A stretch of 55,880 nucleotides of DNA from Metabacillus litoralis (GTDB taxonomy: Bacteria > Bacillota > Bacilli > Bacillales > Bacillaceae): contig NZ_JAIVKL010000026.1 in NCBI RefSeq assembly GCF_020524045.1, forward strand, positions 1 through 55,880, written 5' to 3'. The translations under genes were made by a program, and so were the position numbers. Within the stretch, counting starts at the first letter, position 1. The number at the start of each line of letters is the position of its first letter. This document shows, piece by piece, positions 25,485 to 34,969 of this stretch. A model generated the notes under the pieces. The model saw only the letters and a list, made by a program, of their open reading frames with translations. It made no database searches and was not told the origin of the DNA.

Positions 25485-25547
25485 AAAATTTTATGTTCCA
25501 TTTAATCTGCGTAGTTTAATAAGTTTAGTTGGCTTCTCTAGGGAAAC

Positions 25548-25665
25548 CGGGATATAAGTATTTAAGCTAACGATAAATCCGAATTATTAGGTGATGTTTA
25601 ATTAATGCCTACTATTTCGGGTTATTCGTTATTTTCGATGTTTTTTAAAATTTTGTCCTAGCCTC
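25548..25665. repeat. 345-bp repeat, copy III, internally deleted
   Basis: About 118 bp keeping the AT-rich end (ATAAGTATTTAAGCTAACGATAAATCCGAATTATTAGGTGAT) and the terminal GTCCTAGCCTC, but without the GC-rich middle. Its hairpin may end yfiT or the converging membrane-protein transcript. Confidence 0.6.
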
Positions 25666-25681
25666 TTAGACCACAAAAAAA

Positions 25682-26080
25682 TTACTTGCTAAAAATTAAA
25701 ACAAATAAGCAAGATATAAACATTGTACAAGCTAAAGGGGTCATCACTATTCTTTCTTTTGTACTTTTTGAAGCTAGATTTCCCAAAGTATTTAACCCCA
25801 TAAAAATAGTAATCGTCCACACAAAAAAGTTCGTAGGTAAATCGAACTCAAATGAAAAAATTCTAGTATGAATTAAAAAAATAAAACCAAATGAAAGTAA
25901 TAGCAATGCTGAGGGCAAGCTTAGGTATCGCATTCTTTTCGGTAGTACACCTTGATATTTACCGCCCCAGCTGTAGTCTGCCAATGGTAAACCTAAGAAA
26001 AGCATAAATTGAAAAATAGCAATTAAAACTGAAATAACAGCAACTACAATTGCCGCAGCTTGTAAATATATATCCTCCAT
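25682..26080 (-). CDS. Small integral membrane protein, unknown function
   Basis: A 132-residue protein with four predicted membrane helices (about 8-31, 55-72, 84-102, 112-130). A conserved-looking loop WGGKYQGVLPKRMRYLSLPS (38-57) joins helices 1 and 2. I do not recognise the family. It stands alone on the minus strand with GGAGAGA before its ATG. Confidence 0.7.
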   Translation of the reverse strand: MEDIYLQAAAIVVAVISVLIAIFQFMLFLGLPLADYSWGGKYQGVLPKRMRYLSLPSALLLLSFGFIFLIHTRIFSFEFDLPTNFFVWTITIFMGLNTLGNLASKSTKERIVMTPLACTMFISCLFVLIFSK

Positions 26081-26412
26081 AACAATCTCTCCAAACCTCT
26101 TGATATGATAACTTTGCCTTTTTAGCAGACTTTAAATAGTGGTAGGGATAGTAATGAATGCCTGTTATAAGTAACAACATCCCCTGTGATGACTTCAAAA
26201 GCATTTTTTTAGAGTACCGAATTTCCTCTATACTTATTCGTTGTTTTCTTTCATTTCTCCTTTATAACTATAATCTTGGTTATATCAAGTACATTTGCAA
26301 AGTGCCACATGAATCTGTTTATATCATTCTTCCTAAATGTTAAAAATCCACCTAATAGGTTTACTTTTATCAAAAAAGTGCTATTTATATGATAATGAAT
26401 GAGGTGGGAAAA
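26081..26412. other. Intergenic region between divergent genes, nothing identified
   Basis: An AT-rich region between the membrane-protein and methyltransferase genes. It contains the ribosome binding sites of both. I see no convincing promoter, RNA structure or ORF with a ribosome binding site. Confidence 0.55.
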
Positions 26413-27018
26413 ATGATTAAATCCTTTAAGAAGCAATTTAGTAAACCTGATGGATTTTTAGGAGTGATTGCTGGAAAGATTATGGCTTTGGAGAATAGGA
26501 AATTAAATTCTTGGACCATCTCGTCGTTAGGGATAAAAGATCATGATGTAGTCCTTGAAATTGGATATGGTAGTGGAATGAGTATGGAGAAAATCTTGAA
26601 GCAACATAAAAACATTATGATTGATGGTATTGATGTTTCAGAAACGATGCAGAAACAAGCAGCGAAAAGATTAGATCATGATATCAAAAATCAAAAAGTA
26701 CACCTAATGATAGGTGATGTAGAAAAAGTTAACTTAAATCCTTGTACATACAATAAAATCATGACAGTGAATAACTACACAATTTGGGATCATCCAGAGA
26801 AAGGATTGGCTAATCTTTACGATTCTTTAAAACCAAAAGGTAAAATTGCGATAACTATGCAGCCTCGAGAAGAAAATGCAAGCTCTGCAAAAACTAGGAT
26901 GTTTGCCAAACAGATTTTTAATGATTTAACAACGTGTGGTTTTTTAGATATAAAGGTGCAATTTAAACGGATTCGCCCGGAATTAGCTGTTTGCGTGACA
27001 GCAGTTAAAGGTGAATAA
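26413..27018 (+). CDS. Class I SAM-dependent methyltransferase
   Basis: A 201-residue methyltransferase of the UbiE-like group. Motif I is VLEIGYGSG (48-56), the acidic ligand is D in IDGIDVS, and MIGDVEKV is the adenine-binding region. The substrate is unknown. ATG 26413 is chosen for its GAGGTGG six bases upstream; an in-frame ATG eight codons earlier has none. Confidence 0.85.
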   Translation: MIKSFKKQFSKPDGFLGVIAGKIMALENRKLNSWTISSLGIKDHDVVLEIGYGSGMSMEKILKQHKNIMIDGIDVSETMQKQAAKRLDHDIKNQKVHLMIGDVEKVNLNPCTYNKIMTVNNYTIWDHPEKGLANLYDSLKPKGKIAITMQPREENASSAKTRMFAKQIFNDLTTCGFLDIKVQFKRIRPELAVCVTAVKGE

Positions 27019-27029
27019 TATCAGGCTGA

Positions 27030-27156
27030 CCCTTTTCAGACTGTTTATAAACGTTTGCTTTTTCAATTTGTACTTTGTTATGGTGCGCATTTTTTAGCAC
27101 ACGTATTGAACAAAGACTTACTTTAGAAAAGCAAGTGTTTCAATCAGTCTGAAGGG
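27030..27156. repeat. Large imperfect palindrome
   Basis: Arms CCCTTTTCAGACTG and CAGTCTGAAGGG, then TTTGCTTTT with AAAAGCAAG, ACTTTGTT with AACAAAG, and GTGC with GCAC around a T-rich loop: about 127 bases folding into one hairpin. It lies between converging genes and may end both. Confidence 0.65.
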
Positions 27157-27224
27157 CTTACCATTATTTTTCTACAAGCTAAACAAAATATTCCGCTGTG
27201 TTGTGGCCTTTTATAGAGATATAC

Positions 27225-27683
27225 TTACTTTTCAAGTGCTGAGCTTACAAGACCTATTAAAATGCCTAGTAATGCTCCTCCAGCAACCTCTGCAGGTTGA
27301 TGCCCTAGCAATTCATTTAATTCTTTTTCTTGTTTTACATGAAAAAGTCCAGGCATATGACCAGACAACACTTCAATATCTGCATCAATATCATTTACTA
27401 TTTTAGCGATTTCTCCAGTGTGTCTTCTTATTCCTTGAGCATCATACATAACGATAATCCCAAAAATAACGGCTAGTGCTGTATCGGTAGAATTAAATCC
27501 TTTTTTTGTCGCTACATACGTAGCTAATGCAGAAACCCCGGCAGAATGAGAGCTAGGCATACCACCTGTTTGAAATATTGGTCGCCAATCCCATTCGTTA
27601 TTTACTTTTTTATTTGTAAACACCTTTAAACCTTGAGCAATGCCAATACCAGAAAGAGCTGTCCAAATTCCTCGATTCATCAT
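27225..27683 (-). CDS. yuiD: Divergent PAP2-family membrane protein YuiD
   Basis: A 152-residue membrane protein of the divergent PAP2 family. It keeps GGMPSSHSA and YDAQGIRRHTGE, reminiscent of acid phosphatase/vanadium haloperoxidase motifs. The two adjacent ATGs at 27683 follow GAGGGGTGA directly. An ATG 12 codons earlier lacks a site. The function of the family is not established. Confidence 0.85.
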   Translation of the reverse strand: MMNRGIWTALSGIGIAQGLKVFTNKKVNNEWDWRPIFQTGGMPSSHSAGVSALATYVATKKGFNSTDTALAVIFGIIVMYDAQGIRRHTGEIAKIVNDIDADIEVLSGHMPGLFHVKQEKELNELLGHQPAEVAGGALLGILIGLVSSALEK

Positions 27684-27898
27684 ACTCACCCCTCTACTAG
27701 TAGTGTTCATCAAATTCATTTCTATATTCCATTTATGAAAAGCAATTAAAAAAAATTTAATCGTTCAAGTAGAGGTTATAAATACTTCGTCATATTTTGA
27801 CAAATTATTTCCCGCAAAATAATCGATTTGAAATAAATGGTTCAAGTGTAAAAGAGAAGGGAAAAGGATGAGTATACATAGATGAAAGGAGAAAATAA

Positions 27899-28966
27899 AT
27901 GTGGATTAAACATTCGTTTTTTAAATATTTAACAGCGGCTATTTTAGTGTTAATCGTTTTGCTTTTATTAGGTAAACTCGATTATTTAGTTGAACCAATT
28001 TTAACATTAATTGAGACGTTATTCCTTCCGATATTAATAGCAGGGTTTTTTTATTATCTCATTCGTCCAGTTGTTTTATTTGTAGAGAAACCGCGCTTTA
28101 TTAACAGGCCTGTTAGTATATTTTTAGTGTTTGGTTTGATTGTAGGAGGATTAACGGGTTTAGTTTATTCGATGGGTGATGTTGTGCAAACTCAGATTAA
28201 TCAAATCACCACTGAGTTACCTAGTACATTCGAAGAATCTGTTGGCAAAACAGAGAAATACATTAATGAAAATAATATTCCTTTTCTAGAAACTGAGAAT
28301 GTAAGGGAAACTGTCTTTTCATATTTAACCGATTCTGTTGAAAATCTAAGCAGTCATATTGTAGATGTTCTTTCAGCCATAGCAAATTTTGCTACGGTGT
28401 TAATTATTGTTCCTTTCATTTTGTTTTATTTATTAAAGGATGATGATCGCTTTTCACCATACTTATTAAAATTTATCCCAGAAAATCATGAAAAAGAAGG
28501 TAAACGAATTTTATCAGATATTCATACAACTCTATCTACTTATATTGTTGGGCAAATGATTGTTGCGTGTGTCAATGGAGTATTAATGTATATTGGTTAT
28601 TTAATTATTGGACTTGATTATGCATTAGTATTAGCTCTGTTTGTTGTGATCACAGCGATTGTCCCAATCTTAGGGCCATTGTTAGGTGTGTTACCTGCTC
28701 TATTTGTTGGGTTAATGTACGATCCTTTTATGCTTGTTAAAATTGGTATTGTCCTACTCATCGTGCAACAATTAGAGGGTAATTTAGTTTCCCCTTTAGT
28801 AATAGGAAATCGTTTGAAATTGCATCCATTGACTATTATCCTACTATTACTCGCAGCAGGAAGCATGTATGGATTCATTGGAATCTTAATCGTTATCCCA
28901 GTTTACTCTGTTTTTAAAGTAACAATAAACAATGCGATCCGTTTTTACAAACTACGGTACAGTTGA
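27899..28966 (+). CDS. AI-2E family transporter (YueF/YtvI type)
   Basis: A 355-residue polytopic membrane protein with eight predicted helices and the family landmarks VPFILFYLLKDDDRF, GLDYALVLALFVVITAIVPILGPLLG and LEGNLVSPLVIG. Members export AI-2 or act as sodium/proton antiporters, so the substrate is open. It is monocistronic, with its ATG 8 bases after AAAGGAG. The 190 bases to the next gene contain only a weak hairpin (ACCTTGG/CCAAGGT). Confidence 0.85.
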   Translation: MWIKHSFFKYLTAAILVLIVLLLLGKLDYLVEPILTLIETLFLPILIAGFFYYLIRPVVLFVEKPRFINRPVSIFLVFGLIVGGLTGLVYSMGDVVQTQINQITTELPSTFEESVGKTEKYINENNIPFLETENVRETVFSYLTDSVENLSSHIVDVLSAIANFATVLIIVPFILFYLLKDDDRFSPYLLKFIPENHEKEGKRILSDIHTTLSTYIVGQMIVACVNGVLMYIGYLIIGLDYALVLALFVVITAIVPILGPLLGVLPALFVGLMYDPFMLVKIGIVLLIVQQLEGNLVSPLVIGNRLKLHPLTIILLLLAAGSMYGFIGILIVIPVYSVFKVTINNAIRFYKLRYS

Positions 28967-29157
28967 AGATAATGAAAGCACCTTGGGGTTTGGAGATGTA
29001 TTAGACTGCTGTAGCTAGGTAGCTTAGGTACAGAGAAAGAGAAAGCTCCAAGGTTATTTAATCCTAGAATAAAAATAGGCTATGAATAGAAGGTATTCTT
29101 GCCTTCCATTCATAAGCAATTCTTAATGGCGAGAAGCGAAAAGGTGGTCTATCTTGA

Positions 29158-29739
29158 TTAAGTTTGTTGACGTGTAATCCATTTAGTTAGTGGAGGAGGA
29201 TCATAAGTGAAGAACTTTTCAATCAATGGCTTTGGGTCTTCCTCAACAATAATCATTGAATGATATTCAGGTTTAAGAAATTGTTCTTGAATCATATGGT
29301 CAAAAAAGGTAAGTAATTTATCATAATAATGATTGCTATTCAAGATACCAATTGGTTTTTTATGTTCACCTAATTGTGCCCATGTGTATACTTCGAAGAA
29401 TTCCTCCATTGTGCCAGGTCCACCTGGTAAAACAACAAATCCATCTGAGAGCTCTTCCATTTTTGCTTTTCGTTCATGCATTGTATTAACAACAATTAAT
29501 TCTGAAATTTCTGTATGTGCTATTTCACGTTCCATTAACATTTTAGGTATAACACCAATCACCTCGCCGCCAGCATCTAAGGCTGCATTTGCAACAACGC
29601 CCATGATTCCAACTTTGGAACCACCATATACAAGTGTTAATCCTTCTTTTGCTATCTGTGTACCAAGACGCTTAGCTGATTCAGCATATAAAGGAGATGC
29701 ACCAGTACTTGATCCACAAAAAACACTAATTCGTTTCAT
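29158..29739 (-). CDS. LOG-family protein (cytokinin riboside monophosphate phosphoribohydrolase type)
   Basis: A 193-residue Rossmann-fold protein with the LOG signature P105-GGPGTMEE and the R90-K91 pair. Family enzymes release adenine-type bases from nucleoside 5'-monophosphates; B. subtilis YvdD is a homologue. Start ATG 29739 gives the family N-terminus MKRISVFCGSS; upstream in-frame ATGs lack a binding site or overlap AAGGA. Confidence 0.88.
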   Translation of the reverse strand: MKRISVFCGSSTGASPLYAESAKRLGTQIAKEGLTLVYGGSKVGIMGVVANAALDAGGEVIGVIPKMLMEREIAHTEISELIVVNTMHERKAKMEELSDGFVVLPGGPGTMEEFFEVYTWAQLGEHKKPIGILNSNHYYDKLLTFFDHMIQEQFLKPEYHSMIIVEEDPKPLIEKFFTYDPPPLTKWITRQQT

Positions 29740-29969
29740 TGAAATCCACATCCTTTTAGGTTTTGGAAAGATTAAATAAAGTAATAGCAATGACTTCTAT
29801 ACCTTTTTTAGTGTAGTTTGTTTTGTATCGTTTGAAAACAATAACTTTTTTAAATTTTACAAATCATCATTGGAACAGCAAGACACTTTTGTCTTGAATA
29901 ATATTTACATAATTTTCATGAATAAGAGAGAAAATGGATACATATGAATGTTATTTAGGAGAGATAAAG

Positions 29970-30722
29970 ATGATCGTTGATTTTCGTTGGTTCGTGATGA
30001 AAAACAGTAATGAGTTACTAAGTACAAAAGGAGAGAATGCTCCTTTTGAATTTTATGAACAGAAGATAAAGAAAATACGCGGTAGATTATTAGAGGTGGT
30101 TATAAACCATCAACAGCAATTACTTCAAGCCAGTGATTATAAAGTAGATAAATTAATACTCTTAGAAGGTGAGGAAACAACACCTAAAAACAATGTCTTG
30201 GTAGAGAAAAATGATAATGGTTCCATCTATAAAGCATCAATTAACAGGCTCAAACTCCCTTTATTATATGATGTCATTTTCATTCCAGTTGGAGGGGTGT
30301 TGACGATGTCTGAAAGAAAAAAAGCAATTAAAGCTTTGAAAAGCCTTTATGATTCTTTGAAAGTTGATGGAGAAATGATTGTTGATCTATTCATTCAGAA
30401 GGAACTCTTTGTAAACAAAAGTGAAGAAAAGATACATGGTGAAAATGAAAAACTAACTATATTAGAATCCTCTATTCGTGAAATTGATTTTTTTCAGCAA
30501 ACAGCAAGTTACTTGCTTTCAATTGAAAATTGGCAAGATGGAGAGTTGAAAGCAAAGGAACGAAAGCTTCATTCGTTTATTTGGTTTGGTATGAAGGAAT
30601 TTAAATTAATTCTTGAAAGAATTGGTTTTAGCGAGGTAACAGTTATTGGTGATTATCAAGTGGAGAATGAGGAAGATTTTTCGAATTGTGAGGTTTTCAC
30701 GTTTGTTGCCAAAAAGAAATAA
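29970..30722 (+). CDS. Degenerate methyltransferase-like protein, unknown function
   Basis: A 250-residue protein. The end (about 90-250) resembles class I methyltransferases: YDVIFIPVGGVLTM, then a helix pair, LKVDGEMIVDLF, and a tail WFGMKEFKLILERIGFSEVTVIGDY. The glycine-rich SAM loop expected after KIRGRLLEVV is replaced by INHQQQLLQ, so SAM binding is doubtful. ATG 29970 follows AGGAGAGA; an ATG 12 codons earlier has no site. It could be a pseudo-enzyme. Confidence 0.6.
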   Translation: MIVDFRWFVMKNSNELLSTKGENAPFEFYEQKIKKIRGRLLEVVINHQQQLLQASDYKVDKLILLEGEETTPKNNVLVEKNDNGSIYKASINRLKLPLLYDVIFIPVGGVLTMSERKKAIKALKSLYDSLKVDGEMIVDLFIQKELFVNKSEEKIHGENEKLTILESSIREIDFFQQTASYLLSIENWQDGELKAKERKLHSFIWFGMKEFKLILERIGFSEVTVIGDYQVENEEDFSNCEVFTFVAKKK

Positions 30723-30812
30723 TGAGACTTATAAAGAGCGCTAGACATTAAGAAAGTTATATGAGTTTTCACTATACAAAATTCCTCATTAGTATATTTT
30801 ATGATTTTTCTA

Positions 30813-30979
30813 GAGGCTCTTTTCTGAAAGATTGTTGCTAATTGACATAATTCTTTATTAGAAACAGTGTTTACATCGCATAAAAGGTACTATTCTATTA
30901 GAAAAGATGCCACTAGACTTTATATAGTGCTGTTTCCATCAAGTATTTAAAAGCAACAAAGTTTACGAAACCAGCCTTT
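30813..30979. repeat. 167-bp MITE-like repeat, copy 1
   Basis: Ends GAGGCTCTTTTCTGAAAGATTGTTGCT and its approximate inverse (AGCAACAAAGTTTACGAAACCAGCCTT) bound it. It is related, in reverse orientation, to 50802-50967; both contain the stretch TCTAGTGGCATCTTTTCT or its complement. The flanking 362-base gap holds nothing else. Confidence 0.75.
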
Positions 30980-31084
30980 CTAGAAAAGGATGGAAATTTA
31001 TTAAGAAATAAATGAATCATTAATAACAATTTTGCACTAAAGTGATAAAATAGGAATGATGAAAGTACTGAGGAGGAAACCTAC

Positions 31085-32167
31085 ATGAAAATGAAATTAG
31101 GTCTAATATATGGTGGGAAGTCTGCGGAACATAATGTTTCTCTGCAAACAGCCCTTGCGGTTATAAATGCGTTAGATATGAGTAAATTCGATATTCATCC
31201 AATATATATTAAAGAAAACGGTGAATGGATAAGAGGTCAAGCAATACAAGAGCCTGTTAAGGAAGTTAATACATTAAAATTAGAAAACAGTGGAAATTTG
31301 ATTTCGCCAGTTTCTTTAAACGCAGATTTGTTTCCAACAAAAGTGGAGAATTCCGAAAAAATTGATGTGATTTTTCCATTACTTCATGGACCAAATGGTG
31401 AAGATGGAACAGTTCAAGGATTACTTGAATTAATGAATATCCCTTATGTTGGGAATGGTGTACTTGCATCTGCTGCAGGAATGGATAAGGTTGTGATGAA
31501 AAATTTATTCGCACAAGCCGGCCTTGCGCAAGCTAAATATGTACATTTTATTAAAAAGGATTATGATGAATCACCACTAGAAGTGTATGAGGAAGTTGAA
31601 AATTCACTAGGTTATCCTTGTTTTGTAAAGCCTGCTAATTTAGGGTCTAGTGTTGGTATAAATAAATGTGATGATCGACAAGGTTTAGAAGCTGCTATAA
31701 AAGAAGCTTTTGAATATGACCGAAAAATTATTATTGAAGAAGGTATTTCAGGACGAGAAATTGAGATTGCAGTGATAGGAAATGATGATCCAATTTGTTC
31801 TGTTGTTGGAGAAATAGCTCCTAAAAAAGCATTCTATGATTATAAAGCAAAATATGAAGATGGTGACACGGACTTAATAATTCCGGGAAATATTACAGAA
31901 GCGGAGTATAAATTGATTGAAGAGATGGCGATCACTTCATTTAAAGCAATTGATGGATCTGGCTTAGTACGTGCTGACTTTTTCTTAACACAAGATGGAA
32001 AGGCATTGATTAATGAAGTAAATACGATGCCTGGGTTCACACCATTTAGTATGTTCCCATTAATGTGGAAGCATACAGGCTTGGAATACCCTCAATTAAT
32101 AGAAAAGCTTGTTAAGCTTGCTTTAGAACGGTTTGAGCAAAAACAGAAAATTAAACATACGGTTTAA
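31085..32167 (+). CDS. ddl: D-alanine--D-alanine ligase
   Basis: A 360-residue ATP-grasp ligase joining two D-alanines for peptidoglycan. N-terminal [11 protein letters not shown], central GSSVGINK, and metal-binding [10 protein letters not shown] near the end are all present. It is followed 187 bases later by murF, which uses its product, and alr, which supplies D-alanine, lies 11 kb away. The ATG follows GAGGAGGAAACCTAC. Confidence 0.97.
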   Translation: MKMKLGLIYGGKSAEHNVSLQTALAVINALDMSKFDIHPIYIKENGEWIRGQAIQEPVKEVNTLKLENSGNLISPVSLNADLFPTKVENSEKIDVIFPLLHGPNGEDGTVQGLLELMNIPYVGNGVLASAAGMDKVVMKNLFAQAGLAQAKYVHFIKKDYDESPLEVYEEVENSLGYPCFVKPANLGSSVGINKCDDRQGLEAAIKEAFEYDRKIIIEEGISGREIEIAVIGNDDPICSVVGEIAPKKAFYDYKAKYEDGDTDLIIPGNITEAEYKLIEEMAITSFKAIDGSGLVRADFFLTQDGKALINEVNTMPGFTPFSMFPLMWKHTGLEYPQLIEKLVKLALERFEQKQKIKHTV

Positions 32168-32266
32168 TTATTTAAAAAAATAAATCTTGGTTTTTAGATT
32201 AATAAAGCTTTTCAATGAAGTTTACTGCAAGTGACAGGAAATGAACGTTATGTAAGATCTGACTAG

Positions 32267-32304
32267 AAGAGGAACTGAATGCATTAAAATCAGTTCCTCT
32301 TTTT
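32267..32304 (+). terminator. Terminator between ddl and murF
   Basis: An 11-bp perfect stem AGAGGAACTGA/TCAGTTCCTCT (32268-32278 with 32290-32300), then TTTT. murF therefore needs its own promoter or read-through. Confidence 0.85.
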
Positions 32305-32354
32305 AGTCCATTGTGTAGTAATGATGATTTTTTAAAAGGAAAGGAGCATTACAT

Positions 32355-33716
32355 ATGATAAAGAAAACATTAGCTCATATAGAAAAAATGGTAAATGGTT
32401 CTGGATTAAATGACGAGCAAAGAAACATATCCATATCAGGAGTAACTACAGATTCTCGCCAGGTTGAAGGGGGTAATTTGTTTTTTCCATTAGTCGGTGA
32501 TGTTTATAATGGACATGAATTTGTAGAAAAAGCGATAAAAAATGGAGCAGCTGCGGTCATTTGGGAGAAATCCGAAGTTAATCCGCCAAATGAGGTACCT
32601 GTAATTTTCGTTGAAGATACACTTCTTGCTCTTCAATCACTTGCAAAGAATTATAATGAACAATTAGATGTAAAAGTAGTTGGTATTACAGGAAGTAATG
32701 GTAAAACGACAACAAAGGATATGGTCGCTGCAGTTTTAGAAACCACGTTTAAAGTACATAAAACAAAGGGTAATTTTAATAATCATATTGGTTTGCCATT
32801 AACGATTTTGAGCATGAAAGAAGAAACGGAAGTTGCTATCTTAGAGATGGGAATGAGTGGTCGAGGGGAAATTGAACTCCTTTCTAAAATGGCACATCCT
32901 GATGTTGCGGTTATTACTAATATTGGTGAGGCCCATTTGCTTGATTTAGGTTCTAGAGATGCTATTGCAGAAGCGAAGCTTGAGATAGCAGAAGGACTTA
33001 AAGAAGATGGTTTGTTAATATATCATGGTGATGAACCACTTTTGCAAGAAAAAGTACCAACGATTCAAAAGGCAAAAATGACTTTCGGAGAAAATAGTCA
33101 AAATGATTACTATGCAACAAATATAAGTCAAGAATTAACAGGAACCTCTTTTAAAGTTAAAGAAGAGGATTATTTCATCCCTGTTTTAGGTAAGCATAAT
33201 GTTAGTAATGCATTAGCAGCATATGCAGTGGCTGAAGCTTTTAATGTACAGAAAGATGCTATTAAAAAAGGATTTCAATCAATTAAGGTTACAGGTATGC
33301 GTTTAGAGTTACTTAAATCGAAGAAGGGTTTTTCAATTATAAATGATGCATATAATGCAAGTCCTACTTCAATGCAAGCTGCTATCACTTTACTAGAAGA
33401 TTTAAGAGGTTTTGATAACAAATTTGTTGTGCTCGGAGATATGTTGGAATTAGGAAACGAAGAAAAGGAATTTCATCGTCAAGTAGGTCGATCGATAAAC
33501 AAAGATGTCATACCTCATATTTTAACTTATGGAAAACTTGGGAAGGAAATATCTATTGGTGCAAGGGAGAATCAATCTGCAGATTTTGTGCATCATTTTG
33601 AAGATAAACAACAATTAATACAACATCTAGAATCGGTGATGAACAAAAATGATGTAGTTCTTGTAAAAGCATCTCGAGGAATGAAATTAGAAGAGGTTGT
33701 GGACGGATTGATTTAA
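32355..33716 (+). CDS. murF: UDP-MurNAc-tripeptide--D-Ala-D-Ala ligase MurF
   Basis: A 453-residue Mur ligase adding D-Ala-D-Ala to the UDP-MurNAc-tripeptide in the cytoplasm. The substrate-binding N-domain has TTDSRQVEGGNLFFPLVGD; the ATP loop GSNGKTTT is at 113-120; later NNHIGLPLT and NDAYNASPTSM are typical. The ATG is preceded by AAAGGAAAGGAG. Confidence 0.97.
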   Translation: MIKKTLAHIEKMVNGSGLNDEQRNISISGVTTDSRQVEGGNLFFPLVGDVYNGHEFVEKAIKNGAAAVIWEKSEVNPPNEVPVIFVEDTLLALQSLAKNYNEQLDVKVVGITGSNGKTTTKDMVAAVLETTFKVHKTKGNFNNHIGLPLTILSMKEETEVAILEMGMSGRGEIELLSKMAHPDVAVITNIGEAHLLDLGSRDAIAEAKLEIAEGLKEDGLLIYHGDEPLLQEKVPTIQKAKMTFGENSQNDYYATNISQELTGTSFKVKEEDYFIPVLGKHNVSNALAAYAVAEAFNVQKDAIKKGFQSIKVTGMRLELLKSKKGFSIINDAYNASPTSMQAAITLLEDLRGFDNKFVVLGDMLELGNEEKEFHRQVGRSINKDVIPHILTYGKLGKEISIGARENQSADFVHHFEDKQQLIQHLESVMNKNDVVLVKASRGMKLEEVVDGLI

Positions 33717-33728
33717 GGTCATTAATAA

Positions 33729-33828
33729 AGCCTTTGTATAAAGGCTATGTTAAACTTTGTTGTTGTTTTCCGTTCCAGGCATTTTTCCTAGGGAAGATTA
33801 ATGAAAAAGCCCAACTACAGGCTTTTTC
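33729..33828 (+). terminator. murF terminators with REP-like repeat fragment
   Basis: Stem AGCCTTT/AAAGGCT (33729-33746) lies 13 bases after murF. A stronger hairpin GAAAAAGCC/GGCTTTTTC (33803-33828) follows. Bases 33741-33787 between them are an end fragment of the 25279 repeat (GGCTATGTTAAACTTTGTTG and TTTCCGTTCCAGGCA). Confidence 0.6.
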
Positions 33829-33919
33829 TAACTGCAATTCTTCCGAGTAAGAAGCTTTACATTTTTCTCAGTGACTTGTTTGTAATTTGTGGAATACGCT
33901 TTTAGTAAAGGAGGGAGAA

Positions 33920-34645
33920 ATGTTGAAAGGATGTCTCTTTATACATGGCTTTACTGGGGCCCCATACGAAGTTGAGCCATTAGCGAATTATATAAAGGAA
34001 ACGACAAATTGGGTAATTAGAGTTCCAACCCTTCCGGGACATGGAGTAACTCTCACGTTAAAAGGGCATACATATAATGACTGGGTTTCACATGCTGAAA
34101 GGGAGCTTCTTAAACTGATGGAAGAAGTTGATGAAGTATACATCATTGGTTTTTCAATGGGTGGAATCATCGCTTCTTATCTCGCTGCGAATTACAATGT
34201 GAGCAAGTTGATTTTGTTAAGTGCTGCTGCTTACTATGTTAATCCGAAGCAGATTATGGTTGACCTTAAAGATATGATGAAAGATTTAGTAAAGGGAAGT
34301 ATTTATGAAAATGAATTATTTAATCGCTATAAGAAAAAGATTGCTCAAACTCCTCTAAGCTCAACATTGGAATTTCAAAAGTTAGTTAAAGTAATGAAGC
34401 CTTATTTAGAAAAAATAACGTTACCTGTGCTTATTGTACAGGGTGAGTGTGATGGTATTGTACCAGTGAAAAGCGCTCACTACCTGTATAACAAGATTCC
34501 GTCTAAGATGAAAGAATTACGCTTACTTCCATGCTCGAAGCATCTTGTTTGTCATGGAGAGGATTATGAACATTTAAAGAAACTTGTAGAGGATTTCTTA
34601 CATGACCATAATCATGAGGTAAAACATGTGAATCCAAGTCACTAA
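33920..34645 (+). CDS. Alpha/beta hydrolase, carboxylesterase-like
   Basis: A 241-residue hydrolase with HGFTGAP (9-15), nucleophile S79 in GFSMGG, D178 (GECDGIVP) and H208 (CSKHLV). It is of the same YvaK/Est30 type as the gene at 23081 but clearly diverged. ATG 33920 follows AAAGGAGGGAGAA; a TTG 11 codons earlier lacks a site. Its place between murF and cshA is an insertion relative to B. subtilis gene order. Confidence 0.87.
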   Translation: MLKGCLFIHGFTGAPYEVEPLANYIKETTNWVIRVPTLPGHGVTLTLKGHTYNDWVSHAERELLKLMEEVDEVYIIGFSMGGIIASYLAANYNVSKLILLSAAAYYVNPKQIMVDLKDMMKDLVKGSIYENELFNRYKKKIAQTPLSSTLEFQKLVKVMKPYLEKITLPVLIVQGECDGIVPVKSAHYLYNKIPSKMKELRLLPCSKHLVCHGEDYEHLKKLVEDFLHDHNHEVKHVNPSH

Positions 34646-34730
34646 ATAAATATTCTGTAAAAGTAAGAGCTTACATGCTTCTCGTAAGTGATTTTGGTCT
34701 TTTGAGGACAGGAATATATCTTACAATAAG

Positions 34731-34759
34731 TTGAAATAAGCTAGTGGTAGTGGTATGAT
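34731..34759 (+). promoter_or_regulatory. Sigma-A promoter of cshA
   Basis: TTGAAA, exactly 17 bases, TATGAT with an upstream TGG extension. Transcription would start near 34766, giving an mRNA leader of about 440 bases before cshA. Confidence 0.75.
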
Positions 34760-34800
34760 TACATTTAAAGTGTTTGCGGGCTTTAAATAAGGTAAACTGC

Positions 34801-34828
34801 TGCCCTTGGTTGTTGAAGGGTATTTTTT
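34801..34828 (+). terminator. Possible early terminator/attenuator in the cshA leader
   Basis: Stem TGCCCTT/AAGGGTA around GGTTGTTG followed by six T, only about 35 bases after the expected start site. The stem is short, so partial termination or control is possible. Confidence 0.5.
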
Positions 34829-34831
34829 GTG

Positions 34832-34969
34832 TGAAGGAAATGGAGACGAAGAAACGCTAAAGATGTTGCATATGCATTAAATAAAAATGATTTTGCCATG
34901 TGTTTAGTCGTACTTCGTTCGCTATGCTAACGTATATAAGGGTTTCGGCGATACTCAGTTTTTCCTTCA
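34832..34969 (+). ncRNA. Candidate structured 5' leader of cshA
   Basis: TGAAGGAAA (34832-34840) pairs perfectly with TTTCCTTCA (34961-34969), closing a 138-base domain with further possible internal helices (ACGAAG with CTTCGT). I do not recognise a known riboswitch. No ORF with a ribosome binding site explains the conserved-looking structure. Confidence 0.35.

Noticed and set aside
34818-34823. GGGTAT as a sigma-B -10 near cshA
   Set aside because: No GTTT-type -35 at 12-15 bases upstream; it is part of a terminator-like hairpin.
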